The position numbers and the translations under genes are program-made. From contig OZ231126.1 of the NCBI GenBank assembly GCA_965153355.1, positions 30,628,001 through 30,692,000 of the forward strand: DNA of 64,000 bases, given 5' to 3'. The DNA comes from Flaccisagitta enflata. Its lineage: Eukaryota; Chaetognatha; Sagittoidea; Aphragmophora. Every line of letters begins with the position of its first letter. Position 1 is the first letter of the stretch. This document shows, piece by piece, positions 22,415 through 34,131 of this stretch. The notes below the pieces were generated by a model. It was not told the DNA's origin, searched no databases, and saw only the letters and a list, made by a program, of their open reading frames with translations.

Positions 22415-24990
22415 AAAGTGCTCCTTTCTTATAACGCTAACCCTAACCCTAACCTTAACCCGCGACGCTCATGAGCGGGTGCATGTCGCTCACTTACTGA
22501 AACATTAACCCTAACCTCCAAACCCTAACCCTAACCTCCAAACCCTAACCCTAACCTTATTTGACTTCACTTTGGGGTATATGAGTTAAGGTTGAGGAGT
22601 TAGGAGTTGAGATTGACTTCACTGTTGAGGTATATGTTGCGGGTTAGGGTTAGGGTTAAACTTCACTTTGGAGGTTTATGTTGCGGGTTAGGGTAAGGAT
22701 TAGTGGTTAGGGTTTAAACCTCGGGCATTAAAAGTGCTATACTTTCTTATAACATAACCTAACCCCTAACCTTAACCCGCGGCAGCTCATGAGAAACTGG
22801 GTGCATATCATCATACTGAAACATTAACCCTAACCTCCAAACCCTAACCCTAACCTCCAAACCCTAAACCTAACCTTATTTGACTTCACTTTGAAGGTAT
22901 ATGGGTTAGGGTTAAAGCCAAAGTTAAGGTTGTGTTTCTTGTGTTAGGGTTAGGTTGCAGGTTAGGGTTAGGGTTAGGGTTAAGCTTCACTCCAGAGGTT
23001 TATGTTGCGGGTTAGGGTTAGCGTTAGAGTTGGGGTTTGACTTCACTTTGGAGGTATATGTTGAGTTGGGAGTTGGGGTTGAGGTTGGGGTTGGAGTGGA
23101 GAGGTTGGGTTAGGGTTTGGTTAACCCTAACCCGTTTAAACTAGTGAATTAGGGTTTAAACCTCAGGAGTAAAAGTGCTATACTTTCTTATTACGCTAAC
23201 CCTAACCCTAACCTTAACCCGCGAAGCTCATGAGCGGGTGCATGTCGCTCACTTACTGAAGTGTGCCTAGCATAAAGCCCCTAACCTATCAAACCTAACC
23301 TAACCTATTTTAGCTTCACTTTGGAGGGTATATGAGTTGAGGTTAGGGTTAAGTTAAGTTTATTCCTGTTTTGGTATATGTTGCGGGTTAAGGTTGGGTG
23401 GGTTAAACTTCACACTGAGAGTTTATGTTGCAGGTTAGGTTAGCGTTAGGGGTTAGGGTTTGACTTCACTTTGAGGTATATGTTGCGGGTTAGGGTTAGG
23501 GTTGAGGGTTAGGGTTGGAGTGGAGAGGTTAGGGTTAGGGTTTGGGTTAACCAACCCGTTTAAATAGTGAATGGTTTAAACCTCAAGCGTAAAAAAAAGT
23601 GCTATACTTTCTTATAACGCTAACCCTAACCCTAACACTTAACACGCTCATGAGCAGGTGCATGTCGCTCACTTACTGAAACATTAACCTAACCTCAAGC
23701 CTAACCTAACCTCCAAACTCCTAACCTAACTATTTTGACTTCACTTTGGGTATATGAGTTCAGGTTAGGAATTAAGATTAGGGACGACTTGTGTTTTGAG
23801 GTATATGTTGCGGGTTAGGGTTAGGGTTGGGTTAGGCTTCACTTTAAGAGTTTATGTTGCAGGTTAAGTTAGCGTTGAGATTTAGGAGGTTTGACTTCCC
23901 CTTTGGAGGTATATATTGCGGGTTAGGGTTAGGGTTGAGGGTTAGGGTTGGGTGGAGAGGTTGAGGTTAGGGTTTGGGTTAACCCTAACCCGTTTAGGTA
24001 AGTGAATGGGTTTGACTTCACTTTGGAGGTATATGTTGTGAAAATTATTGCTTTCCAAAATAGCAAAATATAATAGTTTATTGTGAGTGAAAACCAAATT
24101 TTGTCTTCATTTGCACCCCGACTTAAGCGGTTCATTATTTTGGGTTAGTAATGGGGTTTGAACTAAAAGCGTTATAGTGCTATACTTTCTTATAACGCTA
24201 ACCCTAACCCGCGACACTCAAGAGCGGGTGCATGTCGCTCACTTACTGAAACATCAACCCTAACCTCCAAACCCTAACCCTAACCTCAACCTAACTAACC
24301 ATAGTTTTGACTTCACTTTGGAGGTATATGTTGCAGGTTAGGGTTAGGGTTAAGGTTTAACTTCTGTTTTGAGGTATATGTTGTGAGTTAGGGTTAGGGT
24401 TAGGGTTAAACTTCACTTTAGAGGTTTATGTTGCGGGTTAGGGTTAGCGTTAAGGTTAGAGTTTTACTTCACTTTGGAGGTATATGTGCCGGGTTAGGGT
24501 TAGGGTTGAGGTTAGGGTTGGAGTGGAGCTGGTCTAATGGTTTAAGTCTGCTGGTTTTAGTCTGCTGGTTAAAATGATATTAAAGATTAATTCTGGTTTA
24601 AACCTCAAGCGTAAAAGTGCTATACTTTCTTATAACGCTAACCCTAACCCTAACCTTAACCCGTGACAACTATGAGCAGGTGCATATCGCTCCTTACTGA
24701 AGCAGTAACCTAACCTCCAAGCCTAGCCTAACCTCCAAACCTAACCCTAACCTATTTGACTTCACTTTGGAGGTATATGGGTTAGGGTTAGGGTTAGGGT
24801 TTGACTTCCTTTTTCAGGTATATGTTGCAGGTTAGGGTTAAGGTTGGGGTTAAAGTTCACTTTAGAGGTTTATGTTGCGAGTTAGGGTTTGAGTTAAGTT
24901 TTGACTTCACTTTGGAGGTATATGTTGCAGGTTAGGGTTAGGGTTGAGGGTTAGGGTTGGAGTGGAGAGTTAGGAGTTGGGGTTGAGTTA
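22415..24990. repeat. higher-order array of telomere-like blocks
   Basis: Six units start with GTGCTATACTTTCTTATAAC (near 22418, 22731, 23175, 23599, 24175 and 24617). Each has a CCCTAACCCTAA block, ACCCGCGACGCTCATGAGCG, GTGCATGTCGCTCACTTACT, then TTGACTTCACTTTGGAGGTA and TTAGGGTTAGGG blocks. CCCTAA and TTAGGG blocks alternate on one strand. Units vary from about 310 to 580 bp with many single-base losses in C/G runs. A unique 110-bp insert lies at 24040-24150. Non-coding. Confidence 0.9.
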
Positions 24991-25090
24991 TTCTTGAATT
25001 TCCAAATAGTGATGGGTTGAAAATACTTAATATTTCCAGACTTCATACTTCAAAGTTCATCTTATTAGGCCAACTAGAAGCATGCTTTTT

Positions 25091-25485
25091 GGGCAGCGTT
25101 CCCGAAGGGATCAATGACCTATGCTTTCACATATGGGGAAATTTTTCCTTCTCCTTCTCCTTCTCCCCCTCCTTTGTCCCCCCCCCCGCCCCCCAAACCT
25201 CCAGGCCAATATCTCAGCCTCGAGGCCCATATCCCAGCCTTGAGGCCCATATCCCAAATCCCTCCCTCAAGGTCCAAATCCCAGCCTTGAGGCTAATTCC
25301 CATCTTCAAGGCCCACAATCTCGCCTCAAGGGATTTGGACCTTGAGGCCAACAGGCTGGGATATGGGCGTCGAGGCTGAGATGTGGGCCTGGAGGTTGGG
25401 GGTGGGGTACGGAGGAGAAGGAGATGGAAAAACTTCCCCATATGTGAAAGCATAGGTCATCATCTGACCCCTTGCGGGCAGCTGC
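25091..25485. mobile_element. palindromic element with AGGCCCATATCCCAG units
   Basis: The left end GACCTATGCTTTCACATATG, then GGGGAAATTTTTCC, pairs with the right end TTTCCCATCTCC-type sequence on the opposite strand (GGAAAAACTTCCCCATATGT, GAAAGCATAGGTCAT). Inside are about eight units of CTTGAGGCCCATATCCCAGC in both orientations. Frames here are rich in Pro, Ser and Arg and look artefactual. Confidence 0.65.
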
Positions 25486-25614
25486 CCTGCTCCCCCCTCA
25501 ACTACAACCATACAGGGTAGCCTGCAATGCCTGGCGGGACTTGGGTCCCGAGGCCCCGACATGCCGGGACCTCATCTTGTCCCGAATTCCCGGGACCCAA
25601 TGCCTATCCCGGCC

Positions 25615-25652
25615 CTCTGCCTCCTCCTCCTCCTCCTTCTCCTCCTTCTCCG
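25615..25652. repeat. (CTC)n-rich tract
   Basis: CTCCTCCTC/CTTCTCC units in a GC-rich patch. Confidence 0.6.
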
Positions 25653-25793
25653 TGGAAATAGTTTGTTTTTCCATATCTTTTCTTTCATTCACGGGAAATA
25701 CTCTGTGATCATTTTAGAATTACAAAAAAAAATGATAGCTTTTACTAATAGATTGACTTAACTTTTAAAAAAAATTTTTTTAGAAGTTTCTCA

Positions 25794-25974
25794 TTTTTAG
25801 TCGCGTGCCCGCGACTCTACAACCCGCTTTGTCCGTCGGTTGGGTCGGTCCGTCACATTTTACTTTTTTTATGATTTTTTTTTACCTCACTGCTCCTGCC
25901 CAAATGGTCTAGTGACCTCAAATATGGCCCCTGCCCACCCGCACGCGACTTCGGTAGCCGTATCCGGCCTTGTT
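25794..25974 (-). mobile_element. HINE-like element, GTCGCG subfamily, long form
   Basis: Plus strand: TTTTTAGTCGCGTGCCCGCG, ACTCTACAACCCGCTTTG, a GGTCGGTCCGTC tract, TGACCTCAAATATGGCCCCT, CGCACGCGACT and ATCCGGCCTTGTT. Confidence 0.62.
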
Positions 25975-26295
25975 TACTTTTTGTATTTCATTTCAGCTCT
26001 TCATTCTTTTTTTTTTTTGTTTTTTTTTAATTTTTAAAGATATTCTGTATTGCTTTTGTTTTTCTGGTACTTTGATTTGTTTTATATTTTATATTTGCTG
26101 TTATTGTCATTTTTTGCATCTTTTGTTTTTTTTTCTATTTCTTTCACTTCTTTCAAATTCATTTGACTGTACATTTCAGTAAAACATTTGAATAGATTTT
26201 TTGTTATGAAATAATTTAACAACATATTTCAAAATGATTGATTATTCTTCCATTGAATTCTCGAATTATTCATATGTAATGAATTATTCTTTTTC

Positions 26296-26301
26296 CTCAC
26301 T

Positions 26302-26397
<96 letters not shown>
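26296..26397. repeat. (TC)n microsatellite
   Basis: About 45 TC units. 26400-26840 has no supported feature. Confidence 0.97.
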
Positions 26398-26398
<1 letters not shown>

Positions 26399-26843
26399 CA
26401 AGAAAAAAATCGAAGACAGTGAATGGCAAGGGATCGCGATTGGGGATTATCTTCACTTCCGGTCATGGACAACCAAACATCGGAACATAGGGTCTCAAAC
26501 TGAATTAAAACTACAAACAAATGAGGAACTGAAATTGCAGCACATTCTGTTTTTTTTTCTATTTCAAGTTGTTTGTTTCTTTTTTCTCTTTTCTTTTTCA
26601 TTGTTAATGATTTTCAACAGAATTTTAAAAAGAATGTGAAGTATATTCCGACCCTGCCCATGGGGTCCCGCGAGGCATTGGTAGCCTGTACTGAAATGAC
26701 TAAAACCAAATAAATCGAAATTCTACGAGCAATTCATGTTGTGGAGCTGTCTTGGGCTTCTATTGTCATCATTTTCAGCTTTAAAAGTTTACATCTTGGT
26801 TTCCACACCTTACCTTGAACTTCCCATGGGTCAATAGGAAAAT

Positions 26844-27011
26844 AACAAGGCCAGTTACACGGCAATCCAGTCGCGGATAGTTGGGCAGGAGCAGCAATGC
26901 TAAAACCGCTCCGATTTCAAAAATGTGACGGACGGACGGACGAACGGACCTACCGACCTGCGACCTGCAAGCCGACGCGGCAGGTGGCAGAGTCGCGTGT
27001 CGCGACTAAAA
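26844..27011 (+). mobile_element. HINE-like element, GTCGCG subfamily
   Basis: AACAAGGCCAGTTACACGGC, AATCCAGTCGCGGATAGTTG, GGCAGGAGCAGCAATGC, a GACGGACGGACG tract, and AGAGTCGCGTGTCGCGACTA followed by AAA. Box and hairpin agree. Confidence 0.65.
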
Positions 27012-27089
27012 TTCAAAATTGCTCAATCAAATTTTGACTGCAGATTGAAATCTGCATGAAAAACTGTCTGTTGAAAGCGCTTTTCTTTT

Positions 27090-27145
27090 TTAGAAGCATC
27101 CTCACATCTCTATCAGAGGGTCTGTCTGTCTGTCTGTATGTCCAC
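27090..27145 (-). mobile_element. GATGCG-type HINE 3' fragment
   Basis: TTTTTTAGAAGCATCCTCAC, ATCTCTATCAGAGGGTCTGT and a TCTG run: a worn 3' end only. 27350-28100 holds a family P scrap at 27825-27863 and otherwise nothing I can support. Confidence 0.45.
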
Positions 27146-28106
27146 GCTAAAGATTTTTAAAGAAGGTAAGTTCAATGATTTTACAAAGAAATTAAAAGGA
27201 AAGGTAGGTTTCGCAATATTTGACAGCACTTTTGACCACCTTCTAATTGGAATATCAAAAAAAGGAAAACACTTTCAATTGACAGTTTTTTCTGCAGATT
27301 CCAAATCTGCAGTCAGAATTGAAATTTGAGAACTTTGAAATTTTGGATTTCCTATAGGGGTAGGGTTTATAGAAGGTAAGGCGCGGCCACCTAAAAGTAG
27401 AATTTCAAAGCCAATATTGATTTCAATAAAAGCCTGAGACAGTTCCACAACATGTTCTGCTCGTAGAATGTTCATATTATTGCTTTTTGTCATTTAGGTA
27501 CAGGCTAATACAGGGGTGTATATAGTTGCACCACCTTTGATTTTTTCCCCCCCTTGGTCCTTTCCCGCAAGGACAAATAACATTTGGTTTTCTTCCCCAA
27601 ATACCCCCTATATAGTAATATTTTGGTTTGAATAGCATAAAATAGTGTTGTAGTAACTAAATATTACATTTTAGTACTGTCATAAGTGTAAAATCTTCTA
27701 TATTCTTCATCTTTTCATTTTTCCACTATTTGATTTCCTTCTCCATTTCCAAATCCTTTGATTTTATTTCCCCCCCTGCGGGGGGGGGGGGGAATATGCA
27801 ACAATATACAAGCCAGCAACCATAACCTACTTAAGCAGGGCACGGTTACTGCTGACCATTTAACGCTTTTGCGACTATTGCAATTTAAATGCTCATGCAT
27901 TTTCTGACTCAAATATTTTGCATTCGTTTGGAGATATGGAAGGTCATCACTCTAGAATTCCTGTAAAAGCTCTACAAATTGCTTTCATGACAAATAGTGG
28001 CCATTTTTTAATCAGGGCGAACTCAAATCAATTATTCAGTGATTTGCAATTGACTATCATTCATCTTAGGGTCAATGAATGACATTTAATCAAAGTTGTG
28101 AAGATT

Positions 28107-28112
28107 TTTATT
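28107..28112 (-). promoter_or_regulatory. possible polyadenylation signal
   Basis: TTTATT on the plus strand reads AATAAA on the minus strand, about 710 bp after the stop codon of the Ig/EGF membrane protein. It is the only canonical hexamer I see between the stop and 28.1 kb. A chance match in AT-rich DNA is possible. Confidence 0.25.
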
Positions 28113-28823
28113 TTTTAGATAGTATAGAAAAGAGAAAAGAATTTAGCCCACCTAGCTAATCCAGTATAAAGCTAATGCAACATTTGCAAAATAAGTAAGA
28201 TGAATGGAAAGCAGACTGACTGAACGTAGAGATAACAACAAAACACAAAATTATTTGCTTACCAGCCTTGGAAGGAGCTGTGCCAAGTCAAATCTTGTAT
28301 GAAATCATTCATGATGGCTTGATTTCTTTGTAAAATGGCGCAAGGTTAGTTTTGTCTTTCTTTCACTTTCTTAACCAAATTGACTTGGACAGAGAAATAA
28401 AGTTTGATGAAAAGGAGACATGAGAAATGTTTATGTGATGCATGATAATACATTTTGGGAAATCACTTGGTATTCTAATGAATGTTGTATATCTTGTTAA
28501 ACGCTGGATATTCTCTTTGGTTGCCAATACAAATATTATCACTACACTGTGATTGGCTGTCAGATAGAAAGTAAGATTCTCGCTCTTGTTGCGTCATTTA
28601 AATCTTGCCTTTTTTTCTTTTTGTTGGTTACAAGCAAATGGTGAACAATAATTTGAATAGAGAGTGGAATAATACAACACAGTTATCAGAAGACAAACAA
28701 AGCTCACTGGTTTTAAAAAGTGCTCCATAAATATGAGTAGTAAACTAAATATTTCAATAACAAGGTGAATGCTTTTCTCCACCTCATAGATTCTTCCTTG
28801 GGGATTTAACCTTAATGGTTGTC

Positions 28824-31800
28824 TCAACATACTTTGCTTTTTTGGCCTATTTGAGGCCCACCAGATTTGCAATTGTGTTTTTCTTGCCAGAGTTGCTTGT
28901 GTACATGATCGGTTTTTTCTTGGACAGCTTGAACATTCCTGAGAAAAAGAGGGTCATTTTGGCCAGGCTGCTTTTGCAGATGAAACTTCTCTTTTTTGAT
29001 GTTTTTGCCGTGTTGGTCATGCTGGTCAGGTTGCTTTTGCAGATGAGAATTCTCTTCTGTGATATTTCGGCTAGGATGGTTATGCTGACCTGGTTCCTCC
29101 CGCAGACGAATTCCCTCTTTTGTGATGTTTCTGCCATGTTGGTCATGCTGACCCAGCTGCTCTTGCAGATTAACCTCCTCTTTTGTAACATTTTGGTCAT
29201 GTTGGTCATGCTGACCCAGCTGCTCTTGCAGATTAACCTCCTCTTTTGTAACATTTTGGCCATGCTGGTCATGCTGACCCAGCTGCTCTCGCAGATTATA
29301 CTCCTCTTTTGTATTATTTTGGCCATGCTGGTCATGCTGACCTGATTTCTCTTGCAGATAAAACTCCTCTGTTGTTTTACTTTGGCAGTGTAAGTCTGAA
29401 ACTTTTTTCAGGTTTTCCTTCTTTTCATGGACCATATCGAGAATTTCTACAAACTCTGCATGACCTGGAATGAACACTTTTTTCAATTCTGAATTGCCAT
29501 TATTGTCATCATTTGTTGACAGTTCCTTGGAGGATTTTTGCTCTTTTTCTCCTGTATCATTCTCAAGCATATATTTGAATTCATACCAGGTAACTGTATT
29601 TTGCATGACATGGATGCAAAAATCGATAACAGCAAAATACCCAATGAACATAAAGAGCCAAATGAGGTTGTCAGTCTCAAAGCGTGTATTGTAAAATTGG
29701 CAGTCGCCATATTTACATAGTCTTTGCCTGTCTTCAGCATTGAGTTTTGCAGGCAATACTCGATATTGAGGATACTTCAGCTTTACGGCCTTATCCCAAC
29801 TTTCAGTTGGCGATGAGTAGTACAATATTTTTTTTGATTCGTCAACTGGCAAGAATGTTATTTGATTTTGTGAAACATCCTGCAGACAACCATTGGCATT
29901 ATAAAGCTCATTTGTGGCAAAGACATATGAAAGAAAGATAATGCCTGTAAGCATTCCAAGGCAATGCCATACCAAGTAAGCAATCCTTTGTTTTGCTTTC
30001 CCAACTGACTGGCTGATGTAGTAAGGAGATATCAGACGAAACAAGCTTAAGATAGGCATGAACAAAGCAATCTTTGTGTAAATCATTTTATGCATTTTAT
30101 GCAACAAGTGATGCCCATAGAGTGTGAATAGACTTGAACTAGACAGGACCCACAATGCACACAACATTTTCGCCACCTGGAAATACCATTTCAGCAGTAC
30201 AGGATTGATGTTTTGTGTGAGGTTCCAGCTAAGGACCAGCAAACTCTTGGTAAACTGAAACAATGGAATTGCAAAAGAAAGCCAAGAAGGGTATGAAAAA
30301 CAATCCGCAACACTGCAACCATTGATAGATCCACTAAGGACATCTGGGAAGCAAAATTGATCACCTGATTCCCACTTTTTGCAGATACATTTGGTGTTGT
30401 CCTTGACGTTTAATACATACTTCAGGACCTTGATACTCACAGACTCATCACGTGAGTATGATGTAAATTTGGTGCTTTTGTCCCATTTCAAAGAGTTGAA
30501 TGAATCAGGCAGACAAATAGAGTTCATTCCAAACGAAATAGAAATGATGTAGGCATTGAGGAACAGCATGACAAAATCCCGAATTGATTGACTCAGTTTA
30601 GCCTTTGATAAGGACTTTTGAACAGCTTGAGACATTGTGATAGTGTCTTGAACTTTTAATTCCAATCGAGATATCACCTCCTTGTCAAGAGAAGCATCTA
30701 CATCTTTGTTGATTTGGTTTTGTTTTGAGTACAAGATTGGGATAGTTTGATTACATATTGCACAAACTTGGTTCCAAAATGTGAGAGTAATTCTCTGGCT
30801 GTAACAAACATGATACAATACACCCAGTCTGAAACAGTAGTCAACGACTAAGGCAATCAATGATGTCAATCCCCATAAAACATTTTCCTGCAAAAAATAT
30901 GAAAATGTGGATACAACCTCAATAAGGCCAAGCTGCAAAATGAATGTAACACCTTTTTTGATAATGTTCCAAAAATTCTTGCAATGTTGCATGGCTTGGT
31001 GATTGCATGCAGGTTTTGTATGTGTATACCAAAGCTTGATGCGCTCATGCAAAGCACACAACCTTTTTGTTGTATCCATGGTACGCCTAGTGGTTTTTTC
31101 ACAATTTTCCTTGCTCTTCCTGGGGATTTTGGATTTTGCCTTGAACAGCTTTGACAGAGACTGCATGCAAATAAGCAGAGTGAGTGAGGAGAATAGACCC
31201 ATTAATACACGTTGACAAAGTATTCTGGGACAAACCACAAATTTTTCAACTTGCTTGTTACCATAAGTCAGCACTTGCAGTTTTCCTGGAGTGGATTTTG
31301 CTGTTAGTTCTAATCCCTTCGGCTCATCATGAATGAACTCACCGTTCATACGCCATGCAGACTTTTTGCCTACTGCCTCTTCAGGAATGTCAACATATAC
31401 AGTTTTTCCATATGAATATTCATCCAAAAAATTTATCTGTTGACTGTCCCTAATGAAATAAGAACCTTCTCCGTCGGACATTTCAGCTTCACATTTCACA
31501 ATAGCATTGTCATCATCAATTTTGTTCACCTCTTTAGCAATAGTTGCGTTTCCTTGAATAGGTGTGGTTCTGTTATTTTTTGTCATTGTGAATTTATATT
31601 GTTTGGCTTTTTTTCCAAAGTCACAGTGAAGCTCTAACTTTCCAAATGGGCCAAGGAAATTGGTTTTTCCTCTTAGACCAAAAATGTTATGATCAAAATT
31701 GTTACACATTTCGCCTTCAAATCCTTTATCACAGATACAATAATAAGATACAAATATACCTTGGATGTCATCTTCACATTTTCCCATTGGAGAGCATGAC

Positions 31801-32350
31801 GTGGAGTGACATAATCTATCTTTTATTGTCACTTTTGATACATCCTTCACCTTCACTTCTTTGTTACCCTCAGATTTGACTGTAAAAGTTACAGAATATT
31901 CACCACTTTGATACTTGCTCACATTTTTTAACCTAAGTGATGATAAGAGATTTCCTGACATTTTGTTACATTCTGTGTGTTTGGTCAACTTAATCACTTT
32001 TTTCCCTTGTCCTTTGAATTCCCATTCGCAATCAAAGGTATTGCGAGGATGAATTTTCACTCTGTAGTTTAGTTGAATTGTTGAGTCTGGAAGTACTGAC
32101 ATATTTTCTGGTCTTGAGACGATATCAAATTCAATAACATGGAGCTTAATCCTGGAGTGATAAGGACCATTTTCACAATGGTATTCTCCAGAATCATCAT
32201 GATTTGCAGCTGGAAACTCCAGTGTAGGATTGTCTTGCCCATGCAACGTAACACCTGATTTCTTCCATTTGATTACATGATGGACTGAATCATGTTTGTT
32301 GCAGTGTAAAGTGATGGCAGACCCCGCAGAAATTGTTACACTGTCCAACT
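28824..32350 (-). CDS. Ig/EGF-like multi-pass membrane protein, large 3' exon
   Basis: One open frame of 1184 codons runs from an ATG at 32378 to TGA at 28824-28826. I place the true exon start at 32350, after a TTCAG acceptor in phase 1 (typical for Ig exons), so the ATG is probably intronic and upstream exons are missing. Numbering from that ATG: Ig-like domain 1 with C26, W38 and D62-x-G-x-Y-x-C68; a divergent Ig-like segment about 85-187 lacking the usual Cys pair; an EGF-like module with six Cys at 190, 195, 201, 214, 216 and 225; a third Ig-like segment with C252/C296; then 8-9 hydrophobic segments (about 389-408, 475-496, 499-522, 598-620, 696-717, 732-755, 765-785, 798-820, 905-928); and a hydrophilic tail with about seven 21-residue repeats (1000-1140). 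The N-terminal half is presumably extracellular. I do not recognise the multi-pass part as any known channel, receptor or transporter. Codon use and domain signatures make it clearly coding. Any 3' UTR lies below 28824; the only AATAAA I see on the minus strand is at 28107-28112. Confidence 0.88.
28959..29378 (-). repeat. 63-bp coding tandem repeat (21-residue units)
   Basis: About seven imperfect 63-bp units lie inside the membrane-protein frame. Each codes for a unit with the core N-x-T-K-E-E-x-x-L-Q-E-Q-L-G-Q-H-D-Q-H-G. The middle two units are almost identical and the outer ones drift, as expected for expansion from the centre. The unit length is a multiple of three, so the frame is kept. 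The tail is rich in Gln, His, Glu and Lys and probably forms a cytoplasmic disordered or helical region; its function is unknown. Confidence 0.9.
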
Positions 32351-32400
32351 CTGAATTGGAATTGGAGCACATATGCACAATATGCTATATTTAGATGTTG

Positions 32401-32967
32401 TACAGTAGATATCATCTAGACTTGGAAATACGGGGGAATTCATGAAAGAAAAACAAATAAACCTAAGAGACTGATATTTGGAATAGGAACTAATTAAAAG
32501 ATGCTTCATTGACGATGGGCGTTGGTTGCCATGGAAACACATTTTCATGTATTCCTGCTAAAATATCAATATTTTGAGCAATTTGTTGAGGGAACATTAC
32601 TAAAATTGAAATTTGCTACAACTTTCCCACAGTATGTTCTGTAAGAATATTGCTCATTTGGCGGTTGCTAGGGAGCATCACAGGGTTGTCACGCATAGTT
32701 ACACTCCCTAAACAAGCAATATTCTTACAGGACATACTGTGGGAAAGTTGTAGCAAATTTTATTTTAAACAGTTTTCCTTTTAAGAAATTCTCGAAATAT
32801 TGATATCTTAGCGGGATACGTGGAAATATGTTTCCATGGCAACCAATACCCATCATCAATAAAACATCCTTTTGTAAGTCTATATTCTAGATATCAGTTC
32901 TTTATGTTTATCTGCCTTCCCGATATGAATTCCCCCATATTTCCAAATCTAGACAACATCTACTGTA
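32401..32967. mobile_element. TA-flanked fold-back MITE (FB1)
   Basis: The left end TACAGTAGATATCATCTAGA pairs with the right end TCTAGACAACATCTACTGTA, and pairing continues through most of its 567 bp (GTTGCCATGGAAACACATTT with AAATATGTTTCCATGGCAAC; AGAATATTGCTC with GAGCAATATTCT-like sequence). TA borders suggest Tc1/mariner-type mobilisation. It lies in the intron 50 bp upstream of the large membrane-protein exon. No coding frame. Confidence 0.78.
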
Positions 32968-33061
32968 CAGTCAAGTACACTGAAGCACACTTACTATTAT
33001 AGCATGCCCAATACGCTGAGGAGAATACACTTCATTTCATGCTGGGACACAAAGGAGGGCC

Positions 33062-33619
33062 TATACAGTCAGTGGACAAAACGATAAATGTAGATATATC
33101 AACATGATAAAATAACTCACCTGATAAAGATATTTTATTATTGAGAGATATTTCAGTAAACTGCAACATCTCAACGCAGTGAAATCAGAAAATCTCAGTA
33201 GGATGAAATATCTCAGTGGGGTGAAATATCTCAATATGCTGAAATATTTTAATCAAATGAAACAAGGATATCATTTTATCTTACACCACCTTATAATTAT
33301 TTTAATCAGATATAAAATTATCAACTGACAAAAACATGCACTTTATTCTATAATCTGAATGGTTTCAATTGTAAAAGTTTTCAATGATAGAATGTCATGA
33401 TTTCATTTTGTTGAGAAATTTCACTCTGCTGAGATATTTCACTCTGCTGACATATTTCATCCCGCTGAAATATTTCATCCTGCTAAGATTATCTGATTAC
33501 ACCCCGCTGAAATATTGCAGTCTATTGAAATGTCTCTTCAAAAAAAAATATCTTTATCATGTGACATATCTCATGGTGTTGATATATCTACATATATGGT
33601 TTTGTCCACTGACTGTATA
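33062..33619. mobile_element. TA-flanked fold-back MITE (FB2) with inner 18-bp repeats
   Basis: Ends TATACAGTCAGTGGACAAAA and TTTTGTCCACTGACTGTATA are exact inverses. Next to them TGTAGATATATCAACATG pairs with TTGATATATCTACA. The arms carry 18-bp units (GAAATATCTCAGTGGGGT), inverted on the other arm (GATATTTCACTCTGCT). CAGTCAGTGGACAAAA-like ends suggest the Tc1/mariner superfamily. Confidence 0.78.
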
Positions 33620-34075
33620 TTTTTTTTTTTGATATAGGAAATGTATTCTAAAAAATTCAGCATTAAGGATGTTCTCATTCATTCATCATATTGTACCTGA
33701 AAAATAGCTCTGTTGGAAAATTCTAAGTCCTCATGAAAAACTCTGAATGGGTGGAGATTTTCATTTCTTTTAATTGAACACCTTTTAAATCACAAAAAAG
33801 AAAAACTACTCAAAAGGTTTTCTTAAAATGTCATTTTTTTTCAGTTTTTTTTTTTTTTTTTTCATTTGAAAGCTTAAAATAAAATTTTTGGATATATAGA
33901 AAATCTAGAACCTCATACAATTTTTTACAAGAAATCTAAATCTGGCCTCAGATATGAGAAAAAATGATTTTAAAATCTTTTTAAGGGTTAGCCATTTTTC
34001 AGGTACAATATGATGAATGAATGAGAATATCCATAGTTTTGAAACATTTAGAAAACATTCATAACATCAAAACCA

Positions 34076-34131
34076 GACAAGGCCGGATACACGGCAAGAG
34101 AGTTGCAGACGGTTGGGCAGGGGCCCACATC
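34076..34131 (+). mobile_element. HINE-like 5' fragment
   Basis: ACAAGGCCGGATACACGGCA, GAGAGTTGCAGACGGTTGGG and CAGGGGCCC, then unrelated sequence. 33620-34070 is AT-rich with nothing supported. Confidence 0.52.

Noticed and set aside
22415-24990. True chromosome end
   Set aside because: Sequence continues for tens of kilobases on both sides, the blocks are degenerate and both orientations alternate.
28815-29345. Plus-strand frame of 176 codons opposite the membrane-protein tail
   Set aside because: It is antisense to the 63-bp coding repeat and only mirrors it. The minus frame continues through real domains.
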